From Syngnathus acus (taxonomy: Eukaryota; Chordata; Actinopteri; Syngnathiformes; Syngnathidae): a stretch of 64,000 nucleotides of DNA. This document shows positions 35,506 through 47,599 of the stretch, piece by piece (within the stretch, counting starts at the first letter, position 1; each line of letters opens with the position of its first letter). The notes beneath the pieces were generated by a model. It ran no database searches, was not told the origin of the DNA, and saw nothing but the letters and a program-made list of their open reading frames with translations. Where the stretch lies: assembly GCF_901709675.1 (NCBI RefSeq), contig NC_051098.1, positions 15,249,464 to 15,313,463 of the forward strand, written 5' to 3'. The position numbers and the translations under genes were made by a program.

Positions 35506-38500
35506 ATACCTGTGTGTATATACAATCCAAGCGAACCTGGCGCTGGAGGTCTTGATGATGTAACGTGTGCTTAAAATCAGAAGAAAACAAATCATAACCT
35601 CCCGGAGTTTCCTGTGATAGCGACAGCTGCCTTTCACTTCATCCGTTATGCAACTCAAACAATCTGGCTGCTTATTCAAGCCCACTGCCAGTGCACAGTG
35701 ACTGCCTTTTATAATATATGGATGTGTGTGTGTCTAAAAGAGAGTGCTCCGCCACTCGTAACCATCTAAGCTGTGATTTGTATCAAAATGGTGAACTAGG
35801 GAGAAGATACTTTTTTGTTTCTTGCTTTATCGGTTTGGCATTTAGAGTGGAGGATTCCCACGAGGGAGCAAGGGAGGAAGCCGATTGAACAGAAAGGAGA
35901 TAAAAAGAGGAGCGAGAGAGAGAGAGGGGCCATCCTCCATCCCGCTGAGTGATTGGCTCTCCAGAGAGAAATAAACTGATTTGTGATGAATGAAAAGATG
36001 GAGAAGAGCTTCCCCCCCTCTTTTTTATTTTATTTTATTTTATTTTTTTATACCCCTCCTGCTTTCAATTCTCTTCTGCCCGTCTAACTCTTTTGCCCAG
36101 AAAATCCATCACCGTAATGATGTCATGTGTAGGAGATGATGAGAGAGCTGATTAAAAAAAAAAAAAAAGATAAAGTCCACTCATAAAAGAAACTGTACTG
36201 TATTGTCACTCATTGGCTGGATAAAAATAAGGTGAACTCTTCTTAGTGTGTGTCCCTGCTGTTTGTATTATACTGTCCCCAGGTGGCCAAGTCATACATC
36301 ACAAAAGTAGCGGCATTGAAATGTAGCAACAACAAAAAAATGAGGCCGCAATGGTTTTTTTTCCATAAAGTTAAACATGAAAAAAATTTGAGTGGATTTT
36401 TGGAGGGAGCTGGAACAGATTAATGACATACCATTCATTTGAAAGGGGATTGATGATTTGAGATATGAACGCCTTGACCAGCTCTTTTTTTTTTTTTTAT
36501 TTCAACAGTAGATTTGGTCAATTTCTGAGTCCTTTGATGACACATCTCAACCCATAAACGTAATCCCATAGACTGAACACGTACGTGTTTCGAGAAACTA
36601 CTCTTCTGTCTGTGAGTTGAATCACAGCATTTCAGTTGGCATAGTTCAAACCGGGATAATTACTTGGGGAGCTTCATAAATGCTTGTATCTGAATATATC
36701 GAGAGATGCAGCAAGCGCTGACTTTCTGTTCTCGGCAGAACATCAAAGATGTGCCCCGTGGCGCACATTTCTGTTTGGATGTTCATAGGAGGGCCTGGAG
36801 AGAATTTTTTGGAAGGTTCACACCTGAGATCTTTGCAGACAATGTAGTTTTTCTGGATTCATCATACTGTGACTTTCTTTCCGGAGGTCAATGGAGTCAT
36901 TTGTTGTATTGTAGCTGGTGCAACTTCCTTCGCAATGGTGGACAAGTCTTTAGTGGACGAGATGTTTTTTAGTGTGGCTTTAATAAGTGTAGCTTTTGTA
37001 ATAAATGCTACGGAGCTTCCTTTTTGTCCTACTTTTTGTTTTATTAATTCATTGTGTCCTTCCACGTACTCTTGGGATTTTTTTATGCTAATTGTGTACA
37101 TATGGTGTGTTATTGTGATTCTTCATCCTGTCAAAGGTCTTTATTTATGTGGTGTGGGTACAACATATTGCTCACGTCCTCATTTTTTTTTTAAAGTGTG
37201 TTAATAGGAGACTATTAACTATTTAACTTTCAAATTTTCAAAGATCTATTGAATTTATTGCTTTAATGCCTAAATTGAAATTTGTCAATATAAAATAAAA
37301 ATATATTTTATTCACTCTTGTATAATGTTCAGTTTTCATTTTTTTAAAGTCCAAAAATATTGATACAGACTAATGAGTGCAACCTTTTTATTCATCACAA
37401 AATATGTAAAATAATGTTACATTGTTGTATAATTCAAGTTTTTAAAATGTATTAACCACGCAAGGTCAGTTTTTATTCCTTCTTTGTTAGTCAGAAGAGA
37501 GATTAACCACATGATGATCATCTTTGATTATCTTACTTGATAAATAGTTTATTTGCTGGAGAAGTTGCTGGAGTGCTCTGCATTGTCTGTGCAAATGTGC
37601 CCAAGCTGTTTCGCCCCACAGCGTGGTTAAATATTTCATCAGATGATTTTTTCCTCTCTGCAGCAGACAGCTGCTAAGCTGCTGAAAACGACCCGAGTGT
37701 CTCAGACACAGTAAATATATTCAATTTATACATCTATCATAGTTGGTTTCTGGATATTTGTACAGTATTGAATGGCAGTATGTAGTATTGGTGGTATGTT
37801 GGCTTTCTTTTCAAGTTTCATGATTCTGACATGCTGCAGACAAATCTTTGAGTAGCAATTAGAAATATAATCACATTCATAGTGATAAAATGTGCTTCTT
37901 CCAGATTTTAGTCTGAGGACAGAAAATAATGATTTATAATATTTAATAATGTTCCATTTGAGTTAAGTGCTAGTGGCAACGCAAAATGGCCACCAGTGGC
38001 TTGTTCATAAGCAGTTCAGATTCTTATATCAGCTAGTGGGTGTGCTAGCTCGCTCGCTAGCTAATGATAATAGGGCATCACAGAAATAGTAAACATCCTA
38101 ATGATTTGAAAAATATTGGCCCTTTTATCGACCAAGGAAATTGCTTTGTAGGTGGAACACAGTTAGCAATTTGCAAAATATGGTATTATTCGTAACGTAA
38201 CGACGTAAAAGGTACTATGTTGTTTTGCTTTAAATTCTACTCAATAATGTTGAGGCGTGCAAATGTGAATACCGTCGTGTCATGCTGAAATATGATGATG
38301 ATCAAGATAGTAATGATCATGATAATGCAATACATTTGCAGGAAGTCATTTCTTTCACACACATTATTAACATTCATAATATATGAAGCAGGGACGGTGC
38401 TCGGGAGGAATATTAAGGAGTCGAGGTCAAACCTACCCTTATTTGTCATATTTAGCCGTGGTATTTGGACGCATCGACATTAGCCTTAGCCTGTGTGCGG

Positions 38501-39050
38501 TTCCCGAATGTGTTAAGAACTGGCTGGCCTGTGCTTCCATATGCACGCCTGGCCGCGCTGGCTTTGACTTACCGCTCGATGATCTAATTCCCTTTCCAAC
38601 AAGACATGTTTCTTTGCTCCCGGGACACGTTGTTCACTCTGTACAGCGCACCACTGCTCGCTCTGCAATATTTAAAAGCTGCCAGCGGTGCACGCTTCAC
38701 AATGCCGCTCGGACTTGGATCGGAAAGCGGCTGGCAATGTGTCATGAATTACTGATCTGATAAGTGATTTCATCAAATATTCCAGTCATTTGCTTTGCTG
38801 TGACAAACATATTGATTATTTCTTTAAGGTGCTAGTATTTCAGTGTCACAGTAAAATGCAGTAGCTAGTGATTGAATGATTAAATGCAAATGTAATGTTA
38901 AGTTAAATACAACTGAACTGTAGCTAACATGTACGGTGCTAAATGCTAGTGAGTATGAGTGGATCATAAAATGAATGGATGAATGAATAAAAAAAACGTT
39001 AAAGCCACTATGCACAGTTTGATGATTTATTTGGGTGATTCTTTCGCATA
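35506..39050. other. Intronic, low-complexity tracts, no gene
   Basis: It contains (TTTTA)n at 36022-36049, an A-run at 36155-36168, a T-run near 36484-36499 and an AT-rich stretch at 37200-37460. Opposed open frames at 36706-37204 give no recognisable domain. No exon supported. Confidence 0.5.
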
Positions 39051-39065
39051 CCACTAGAGGGAGCC
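39051..39065 (+). promoter_or_regulatory. CTCF-like motif
   Basis: CCACTAGAGGGAGCC, a moderate CTCF-core match. Confidence 0.4.
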
Positions 39066-41554
39066 TGGATGCCACTTTTTGAGAATCAAAAGTATGATTG
39101 GCCACCCGAAAGCGCTACGATATAGACGCCTAACCCACGTTATCCAAATAGCTTTATTTTTATTCCATCTCGCCGTTGCATAATATGTCACAAAGTCAAA
39201 GGTCGTTGTCCCCAACCCAACCATCATGTAAACTCACTGCACAAATGATTATTTTCCATAAACACCAGTTGCATGACATGAGTTCTTGTATGCAACCACT
39301 TGCCTATAAGCATGGTAATGGGCACCGCATTGCAATGCCTATTCAAATATTCATGCGCCTCACAGGTACTGTGCGTATGTGTGACTGTTTACCTACTAAG
39401 CACTAATGTATGCATCTTGGCAAGAGAGGCTAAAGAAACAATTTTGTAGTGTTTGTGTGTATATGTATATAGATATATGGAAAAAAGAATATATATATAT
39501 ATATATTTATATGGGGAAAAATAAATATATATATATATATATATATATATTTATTTATTTATTTTTTCCCCATAATTTTCTGCTGAAAATACATGTGTCA
39601 CCATGATCTCCTACAATGAGTATATCTTAATGGAAATCCTAGTCGTGTTTCTTGTATGCTGTCATGTGGCGGAACAATGTGCGGCATCCCCAAAGATTGC
39701 CCGTCACACGCTTTAAGTTTCGGAGCATGTCCATCTCCCAGTATTTATGTGACTTAATTACATCTGAGAAGTAGCGAGGCTGTCTTGCATATTCCAGCTT
39801 CATTTGTCACGAAGACAACATTTCCGGCTCTTCCCTCTCCTCCTGTTTAAATATGAATATGCCGGCTGCGTTTGGAATACTGAGGCTGTCAGTTCAATGG
39901 GCGCCTTTAATTACACGCTATCTAATGTGCTATCTACCCCGCCGTCCAAAGCCCCCGGCCACCTTTCTGTAGGAAATGAGTAAAATGGGCTCATTTTTTA
40001 TTAAAGTAGAGCTGTGGACAATACGAGCTGGGTCCAATCGTGTCTTCATTTGTTCGTGGCCGAGTTTATCATTCGCTTAGATGCGACGGCACACTGCGAT
40101 CTGATGGAAATGAAAGTGACCACCAGCCAGACATGCGCCAAACAGAGTCTTATTTATTAAACCAAAGTGCCAATCTAAAACTAAGCGCACATTTTATATG
40201 CAAATGTGGCTCTACTTTAAATGGATGTTTGAATACAAACGGTGCAGCAGCACATGTAGACAGACATTCTAACAATTTTTTTTATTGTCTGTTGGCTGGT
40301 ATGAATGAGCGGCTTGTACATTCATTTCAAAGGGAATTCAACTCGTATCTCACTGTGCAGTAAATATAGTTCCAGTCATCTGTTTGAGGGAAGCATTAGT
40401 CTGTTGTAAATGATGCAGCAAGCCACAAATTGGGGCACGGCGTCTATGAGAGGCGTCGCCACTGTTTGAGGAATGACGCTATTATCTGTCAGTGTCACCT
40501 TACAAGGCTCATTGCTTATTCTCATCAAGGCTCATGAAATCCGGAAAGCCTTTTAATTTGTATCCATCCATTCAAGCCCATTTCCATCATTCATGTCCTC
40601 ATTAGTTGAGCTGAAGTTTACGCCATCTGAATTTAGGCGAGAGGCGGAGCATAACCTGGATTGGCTGTCTGCCAATGCTTATTTCATTTGTAATTTTTTT
40701 TTTTTTTCTTGTGTGAGGCAATTAGCCAACAACCCCCCCAAAAAAAAAAAAATGTTGAATCTTCCGCACGCCGAGTCGGACGTGTGTGAACAAACAGGTC
40801 AAGAGGACAATGACATCGTCCTTGACCTCAATGAAGCGCATTGATTTAAGCGTCCGTGTAGACATGCCATGGGAGGAAGAGGAGAAAAGATTTATGAGGT
40901 CTTCCTCCCTCCAAGGTAATCTACTTTTAAGTGCAGTGAAAGATGCAAAGAAGTGCTTCCCTCAGGGATGCGCCGCGCTCTTATTTCTGCTACAATATTT
41001 TATATTCTGTTTTTGGCTTTCCTTTTTTTACCCCCCTCATGTTCACTTAATGTCCCCTTACTGCCTCCCCTGCAATTGTTTTGTGACTTCAGTGCAAACA
41101 TTGTGAAAGATTTAGAGCCATGTTGTTCCTTACATGAGGATGAAATAATGACAAAAGTCCTCATCAAGGGCTTTCATATGAGTTATGAGTCGATGGTGTT
41201 GGTTGTAAATTGATTTGTGACCTCGTTGCTAGTCAAATTTGTCCTCGGGCACAAAATGACATCAACATAAAAAAAACTTGGCTTGATTTGTGGGGTTATT
41301 TTGTGTTTTTTTTTAGTTGAGCCTAGCTTATCTTTTGCACTTGGAAAAATAATGTGTTTCTATATATAGCCAATAGATCTGCACTTTGGGGGAGGAGCTA
41401 CGTTTAGCCTGGGTCGTTGACGGATGTTAGGGTAAGTCTTTTTTTTTAAGGGTGATGTAAGATAAGTTTCTAAATCAATTTCTTGGTCATAGTATGTGCT
41501 ATATTTGTGCTTTAAATTATTGATATAGGCAATCGTAAATATTAATAATAATAA
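39066..41554. other. Intronic, (AT)n tracts, no gene
   Basis: (AT)n tracts lie at about 39489-39507 and 39520-39551, separated by 'TTTATATGGGGAAAAATAAA', so the pair is nearly an inverted repeat with the following TTTATTT..CCCCAT. An open frame at 40593-41213 was considered as an exon and rejected. Confidence 0.5.
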
Positions 41555-41726
41555 TACCGTAATTTTCGGACTATAAGTCGCACCGGAGTATAAGTCGCAC
41601 CAGCCATAAAATGCCCAAAAAAGTGAAAAAAAACATATATATGTATATAAGTCGCTCCTGAGTATAAGTCGCCCCCCCACCCAAACTATGAAAAAAACCG
41701 CGACTTATAGTCCGAAAATTACGGTA
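41555..41726. mobile_element. 172-bp TACCG-ended mini-element, family A
   Basis: It is nearly identical to the 2091-2264 copy, with the same inverted ends (TACCGTAATTTTCGGACTAT), the same TATAAGTCGC-type units and the same 'CAGCCATAAAATGCCC' core. TA and AAT sequence flanks both tips. Close similarity over 39 kb indicates recent copies. Confidence 0.88.
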
Positions 41727-43968
41727 ATTGTGGCAGTCAATTGCTCATGTTTTTTTTCCTTTCACGTTAGGGCTCAGTCCCTGCAAAAATATGCGTACTG
41801 AAATGCCAGTAATATAATAATAAAATGTGCTAAGTGAGGCCAGAACCTTTTTTCACTCCCTCTTCCTGGCTTGACCGCTTTTTAAATGTCTACCTTTGAA
41901 TCATAAGACGACAGCTCTCCAGAGTCTTTTTTTTTTTTTTTCTCGCCTCAAGGGAATCTTTTAACCACTGCGCTGTAGTCAGTTTTCTGCGACTCCTTAT
42001 CGACCGCCTTCCACTTGTTTCGTGTTATCACAATTTAAGAAGAATCCGGATTATCAAACTCATGAGGAAAAATTGATGACTCTTTGGGGGGGTGCTCGTT
42101 TTTGTCTTGTATAACAGACTGAAAGCAAAGACTAATGTAATATCAGAGGCGGGGCTTCACGTCAGCCGGTTAATAAGATGCCTTTGTTTGTTTGTTCAAA
42201 AAAAGAGGCAGAGCGGAAGACGCCAGGCTAATTACGGCCGATTGTTCAAACGAGCGTCAGGCTGATCGATTGATATAACAGTCGATTAATCGACGGCAGA
42301 TTAATATGTTTTAACCACTAATGACTGTTTGCATGAATTCCCTCACTTTGCATACACGGAAAGCATACATTGTTTTTTTGCTGTTCTTAGCATATGACAC
42401 CTTTTTTTAATTTCCTGGAAATTCAGGTGATCGCGTTCGCCAGGAAAAAAAAATTGCAAATAATCAAAGAAATGAAACAAAGCCTTTCTGAAGCAGAAAA
42501 TGTAATACAGGCATGAAGGATTTATTATTTATATTATCTCCTCAACCAAAGAAAAGCAATTTTGTTTTTACTGTCATTTTTCCAGCACAATGGATTGCTT
42601 TTTTTGGGGGGGGAAAGCAGAAGAAAGTTTTAATCCTTATGACTACAGACAGAAAATAATTGAGTCTGAAAGGATCACACACACACACACACGCACGCAC
42701 ACACTAACTACCTTTGTGTTGACAGACAGAAAACACTCCGGCATACTTGCAAGCTAAAATAAATACCTTTGTACCCTGCGATTGGCTGGCGACCAATCCT
42801 GGGTTTATCTCATTGCGTCTCGCCCGTAGAGATGGACGTTTTTTTTAAGTGTCACAGACATCCGTTGCCTGGTAGCCACTATTTTTACGCACTATATTGC
42901 ACTCTACAGAAGGCTACTTGTGATCTAATGAAGCATGACACTCTGCTTCTTTATTTAGGTAGCTACATTACGGAGAGTACCATTTAAAAAGCAGTGAAGC
43001 TTGCGGAAAAATAAATGCAAAGGGAAAATATCGCAGCTGTGAGCCATTGGATTTGCGATTTACATTCTCGGCTTCATCTCGAAAAATAAGGATTTGACAG
43101 TAGTTGTAAATGAATAAAAGTGAATATCTCAATCCCGGAGACAATTATGTAAAGTCACGGCAAACGGATGATTTTTTTTATTCCCCGCCATACTGTCACA
43201 ATAGTTTAGAAAGTACGTCCCAGGTAATGGATAGTCTGAAAGTGTCGTTTGTCTTGAAAGTGTCTACAAGTCTATTTTAGAGGTTTCTTGTATTTATGCA
43301 GGCAGACAGATAACAACTTTTTTCCATTTTTATCATCCTGGAGAGTAGCAGCCCGGTCAAAGATGACAAGCGGGCTGCTCGTCCGACTGGCGTTGACGTA
43401 CGACTTCAAGATGATAACGTTGCAGTCTGTAAAGTATCGGGACAGTCGTATAAAACTAACTAAAAGCAATGAAAACAGTCGTGGAGCTTTCTATCAGTTT
43501 GTCCATCTGTTTGTTAGTTAGCTGGAGACTTCCTGGTTCATGGAGGATGACGAACAGATGCTTGGTGGACTGTTCAAACGCTGAATAAAAATTTGGGTTT
43601 TTGCTATTTCTAGCTCGCCAAAATGTCATTTTGTAAGCTCGTTAAGTGTTGGAATGTTGGATGTCCCCCCTCCTTCCCCCCATGACAACCAGTCTTCATT
43701 CATTAAGATTGCATCCAAGTCCAACGGACACTCATGTGTCATTTGCTCTGATGGACACCCGCGTGGGGGAACCACGGCGAGGAGACACTTTCCTCCCTGT
43801 CTGTCCTTGTCAGGCTCTCTGTTTGCCAAAGCGTGCATGACTCTACGTGCCTGTCCCTCCGGTGCTCAAGGGCACGGAGTGGAGATAATTACTTTCTTTC
43901 CTTGGGAGGGGGTAAAAAAAAAAATAAAATCATTCAATATCTACCAAAGGGGTTGTGAAAATGGCTAG
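41727..43968. other. Intronic; one SINE/transposon scrap
   Basis: A T-run at about 41928-41941, (AC)n at 42678-42706, and a short repeat scrap at 42773-42828. No gene. Confidence 0.5.
42773..42828 (+). mobile_element. Fragment of 'GATTGGCTGGCGACCAAT' repeat, copy 1
   Basis: CCCTGCGATTGGCTGGCGAC then CAATCCTGGG and, after a gap, TCTCGCCCGTAG. These words come in this order in a very common fish interspersed repeat. The 52724-52754 copy is another fragment. Confidence 0.65.
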
Positions 43969-44454
43969 GTGGTTCGCAAGAGTCGTGCTGATGTGTCTTT
44001 GAGCAATGTAGCATTAATTATAGAAATGATCATCAAAATACAGGAACAGGGATGGCAGGGGCCACAAATAAACAGTTCAAAGTGTCATCTAGGCCACCTG
44101 GACCCGGTCCTGAGTTCAGGGTCCTGTTCAAGGACGTGGCTCGCAAGAGTCATGCTGATGTGTCTTTGAGAAATGTAGCATCAATTATAGAAATGATCAT
44201 CAAAACACAGGAACAGGGATGGGTGGGCACAAGTAACCGGTTCAAAGTGTCATTCCAGGCCACCTGGACCCGAGTTCGCGGTTCTGCTCAAGGACGTGGC
44301 TCGCAAGAGTCATGCTGATGTGTCTTTGAGCAATGTAGCATCAATTATAGAAATGATCATCAAAACACAGGAGCAGGGATGGGAGGGGCACAAGTAAACG
44401 GTGTCATTGAGGCCACCTGGACCCGGTCCTGACTTCAGGGTCCTGCTCAAGGAT
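43969..44454 (+). repeat. Three-copy tandem repeat, units of ~160 bp
   Basis: Units are 43969-44135 (167 bp), 44136-44295 (160 bp) and 44296-44454 (159 bp). Each starts GTGG(T/C)TCGCAAGAGTC and contains GCTGATGTGTCTTTGAG, AATTATAGAAATGATCATCA, ACAGGA(A/G)CAGGGATGG, GGCCACCTGGACCCG and a CTCAAGGA end. The copies differ by substitutions and indels that are not multiples of three, so it is not a coding repeat. The source of the unit is unknown. Confidence 0.92.
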
Positions 44455-45911
44455 GCCTCAGCTTAACAATGTCTTTCCATTTGGATCTTATTGATGCCCT
44501 CCAGCATCATAACCGCCTCGCTTTACCTCCACAAATCATCGTGTGTTCCATGCGTGTCGAGCTATGCCGGGCACAATTACGTAAAGTCGATTAGAGGCGG
44601 AATAAGTCAGGTTAATATCTTATAGAACGGCAGCAGCAATAAATTAGAAGCTGCATTGAATTACTATTACTGCGCACTGGCTTTTAAGCTGAATAGATCA
44701 CATATCAACGAGGTTTCATTCACAAGCCCAAGTTGTTTTTTATTATCGAGTCGGAATCGTTTTTCCTGCTTCGATTTCAAGGCCCCACTCACAAAACTAG
44801 CTGTAAACATAAAAGTCAGCCTTAAAGCAGAAGGTTATTTAAGGCAATATAAAGCGCTTTGGCGCCGAGTTATGCTCTTTTATCTGTCCATTTTATACCT
44901 TTCAAACTCCGGAGGCAAATCTGAACACTGCAATGAGGTCGTAAATGTCATGCTATATTAATTTATTAGCATTTAGCCCTCCCACAATATTTGGAATCGA
45001 CGTTTTGTGCCCAGTTTTGCACTTTTCAGCCCTTTAAAATATTCTTGGACTTTTTTTTGGTGACCACCGATGTCACATGGCTCCCACTTTGAGAGGCACT
45101 TATTAAGGATGCCTGCAAGTGTACTGATGTGAATGAAATGGTAATTGGCCATTTTTCCCGTAGCTGCGCATACACGACAGGAAATAAGAAGAAAAACGAT
45201 AAAGGCTCGCCGGTGACAAAAATGGATCAAATTAAAGCGGCAAGAAGACAATAAATGGAGGAAAGGGCTGTGCAGAAGAGGGGAACAAGATCATTATGTT
45301 TCCGCTTTCCCTTTCGCTCTCGCCGACATTCATTCTCCTTCTTCCAATTAAGCGCCCCCGCAAGAGGACCTCTGTAGACACAAGGGAAGCGCTCAGCTAA
45401 GACCGGCCTCCCAATGTCTCCCACAAGTCCAGTTTTGCCACGGGCAGCGTCGTCGTTACGTCTGAAAAGAAGTCGGATGACGAAGTTGCGACGGCAGGCC
45501 GCATCCTTTTCGACGCGTTCGAACGAGCTCGCCGAGAGGGAAGCGGACGTTGTGGATTGATGGCGCGGCGCTTTATGCGCCGGCCAAATGGCGCAATCAG
45601 GCCCTTGCTCCTCTTCGGCCTTTTCATACATATGTATCCTCAGAGACGTATTTACCTCGTACGGGATATTGTTGCAATAACAGCGAAGCCTCCCCTTTCT
45701 GTCTTGTTCTCGTAACATTAGAGCCTCCCTCTATGTACACAATTTGAGAAATAAAAATGGACGCCGGCAGATGAAAACGTAAGCTCGCCTGACTTGAAAA
45801 CTTGACAAAGACTCCAACTCACCCTTTTTTAATATAGATATATATTTTTTCAATTATATATTATTCATATTTGTGTAATTACAAATATAAAAAAATATAT
45901 GTTTTTTTTTT

Positions 45912-45948
<37 letters not shown>

Positions 45949-46330
45949 TGAAATATATTTTATATATATATATATATTTTTTTCCATCTTCTCACAAGTC
46001 CCAAAAATGATTACATCTGGTGACGCTCAGCAGGGAAGATGTGAAACTTTTTGTTCATCACGGCAACATCTCACAATGAATTCTGATGAGTTTGTCTCGA
46101 CGCCGGCGATCGGAGGCTCTACTTGTGTGTCTGTGTTCCGGCGTGTGCGTGCCGGCAGGGAAGGGAAGGTGTTGGTAAGGAACAGTGCGATAAGTGCGTG
46201 GCGACGGTGAGATTGTTGCTAGGGAGCGTTTCTTTCTGCAAAGGAAATGAAATGTGGATGACGGCACAGCGGCAATCAAATATTCTTCAGGGAAATCGGG
46301 ACAATTACACAATGAAAGGAAGAAAATGTG
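44455..46330. other. Intronic, no gene seen
   Basis: Contains (AT)n at 45913-45938 and 45960-45977. A 163-codon minus-strand frame at 45227-45718 overlaps frames on the other strand and has no domain I know; a few frames of this length are expected by chance. Confidence 0.5.
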
Positions 46331-47599
46331 ACAAAAGTTTTGGGACACCCTTTTATTATTGAACGGGCCACTTGAATCCTTTGTCAATTAATTCTGAAGG
46401 AGCTATGAATTTTGAGCCGATTTTGATACCCAAGATTGGGTTCATTCTTTTGACCCAACAGATTCAATTTGGCCGAGCTAAAAAGATGAAGCTAGTCGCC
46501 ATTTTGCAAAGTTTTGTCCGCCACTCCAGAGGCCCAAAAAATCTTCATCCAGATTGTCTCTGACTGGAAAAGAGTGGAGTCCTGATCAATGTTTACAAAG
46601 TGACCTTTTCCACAGAGATGTTTTGAAAGTGTCCGTGCGTGACGTGTGGGCCCGTTCCAATACACAATCGGGCGATAAAATAAACAGCAGCCATCCGATA
46701 AAAACTCCTACACACCAGCACACAATTAGGACTGACTTATGCGGTTGCGCCGTTTGGTCTTATTGAACCACAAAGCACAATGAATCTCAAAGTCAGCTCC
46801 CGCTGCTGGTGAGTAACGATTTGTTCGCTCGCCACTTTGATTTATCACGCGTACGGCGAGCTGGAGTCGAGTTTTTCTTTGCCGGCTCAAGGTGAAGACG
46901 CAGCTGTGTGACTGTAATGGCGTGTTTGTTTGTTGAGCTGCTTTCTTGTCGAGCTACGGGAGCACTGTTTTATTCTGCATTTCATTCGTTTTCAATTTGT
47001 CATAGATTTGGGATGCCTCTCGGTACCGTGTTAGAACCCTTGATATTTATTTGAAATCATAATCAGACTTTTCCAAGAGGGTTGAAGTAGACCTCGCCCA
47101 GATAATGTCTCCTTTCTCAGATGACTCCAATATCAAAGTCCTCTTTAATCTCATTGCCGCCTATTCGGTTCAAGTTCTTGATGATGAAACACCTCCATCA
47201 CCACCATTTATTTTTTTACCTGTTCTTCCATCCGACCCAGGAGATGATCATGAGAAATGTAACAATCAGCGGCAATGATGATCACGATGCTAGATTAGAT
47301 ATCGCTTAATGGTTGCCTTCTCATTCTCGGCATGATCTCATTGACACACCCCGACACCATTAAAGGCCCGTTGTAGGCTTCATTTGCTCCGAGTTTGCCC
47401 CATGGCGGCAATGTGCTGCACTTGTTTGGTTATTTGTCATTTTCCTCCGTCTATCATCTGGCACTTAAGACTCTCTGTGCTTCAAAATAAAGGCTGCAAG
47501 ATTTTTCTATTCTATTTATAATGCCTCTAATATATTTAATTTCTCCCAATTTTTTTTTACTCAATTTAGGGTAATGACCAAGTGTTCCAATACTTTTGT
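46331..47599. mobile_element. 1.27-kb element with 18-bp terminal inverted repeats
   Basis: ACAAAAGTTTTGGGACAC at 46331-46348 pairs with GTGTTCCAATACTTTTGT at 47582-47599, whose reverse complement is ACAAAAGTATTGGAACAC: 16 of 18 match. Length and end wording suit a degraded fish DNA transposon. No intact transposase frame is present. A possible reverse-transcriptase relic lies inside at 47007-47190, which would imply a nested insertion or a coincidence. Confidence 0.5.
47007..47190 (+). pseudogene. Possible relic of a LINE reverse transcriptase
   Basis: One frame reads FGMPLGTVLEPLIF, resembling the conserved RT block G-V-P-Q-G-S-V-L-G-P-L-L-F. About 65 bases on, in a shifted frame, is FSDDSNIKV, resembling the catalytic Y/F-A-D-D-T-N block. 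Order and spacing fit non-LTR retrotransposon RTs. A stop codon (TGA) and at least one frameshift separate them, and the first Asp-Asp motif residue A is S. No other RT block was found, so the call is weak. Confidence 0.33.

Noticed and set aside
36706-37204. Overlapping + and - frames as a transposase relic
   Set aside because: No catalytic motif, no inverted ends and no match to a known element.
40593-41213. Acidic frame (CEQTGQEDNDIVLDLNEAH) and MPWEEEEKRFMRSSS as a possible SCHIP1 acidic exon
   Set aside because: Wording does not match the SCHIP1 acidic segment as I know it, the two pieces lie in different frames, and the preceding poly(A) run is not a splice acceptor.
45227-45718. 163-codon minus-strand frame
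   Set aside because: No domain or motif recognised, overlapped by frames on the other strand, and no clear splice context. A few frames of this length are expected by chance in 128 kb of double-strand sequence.
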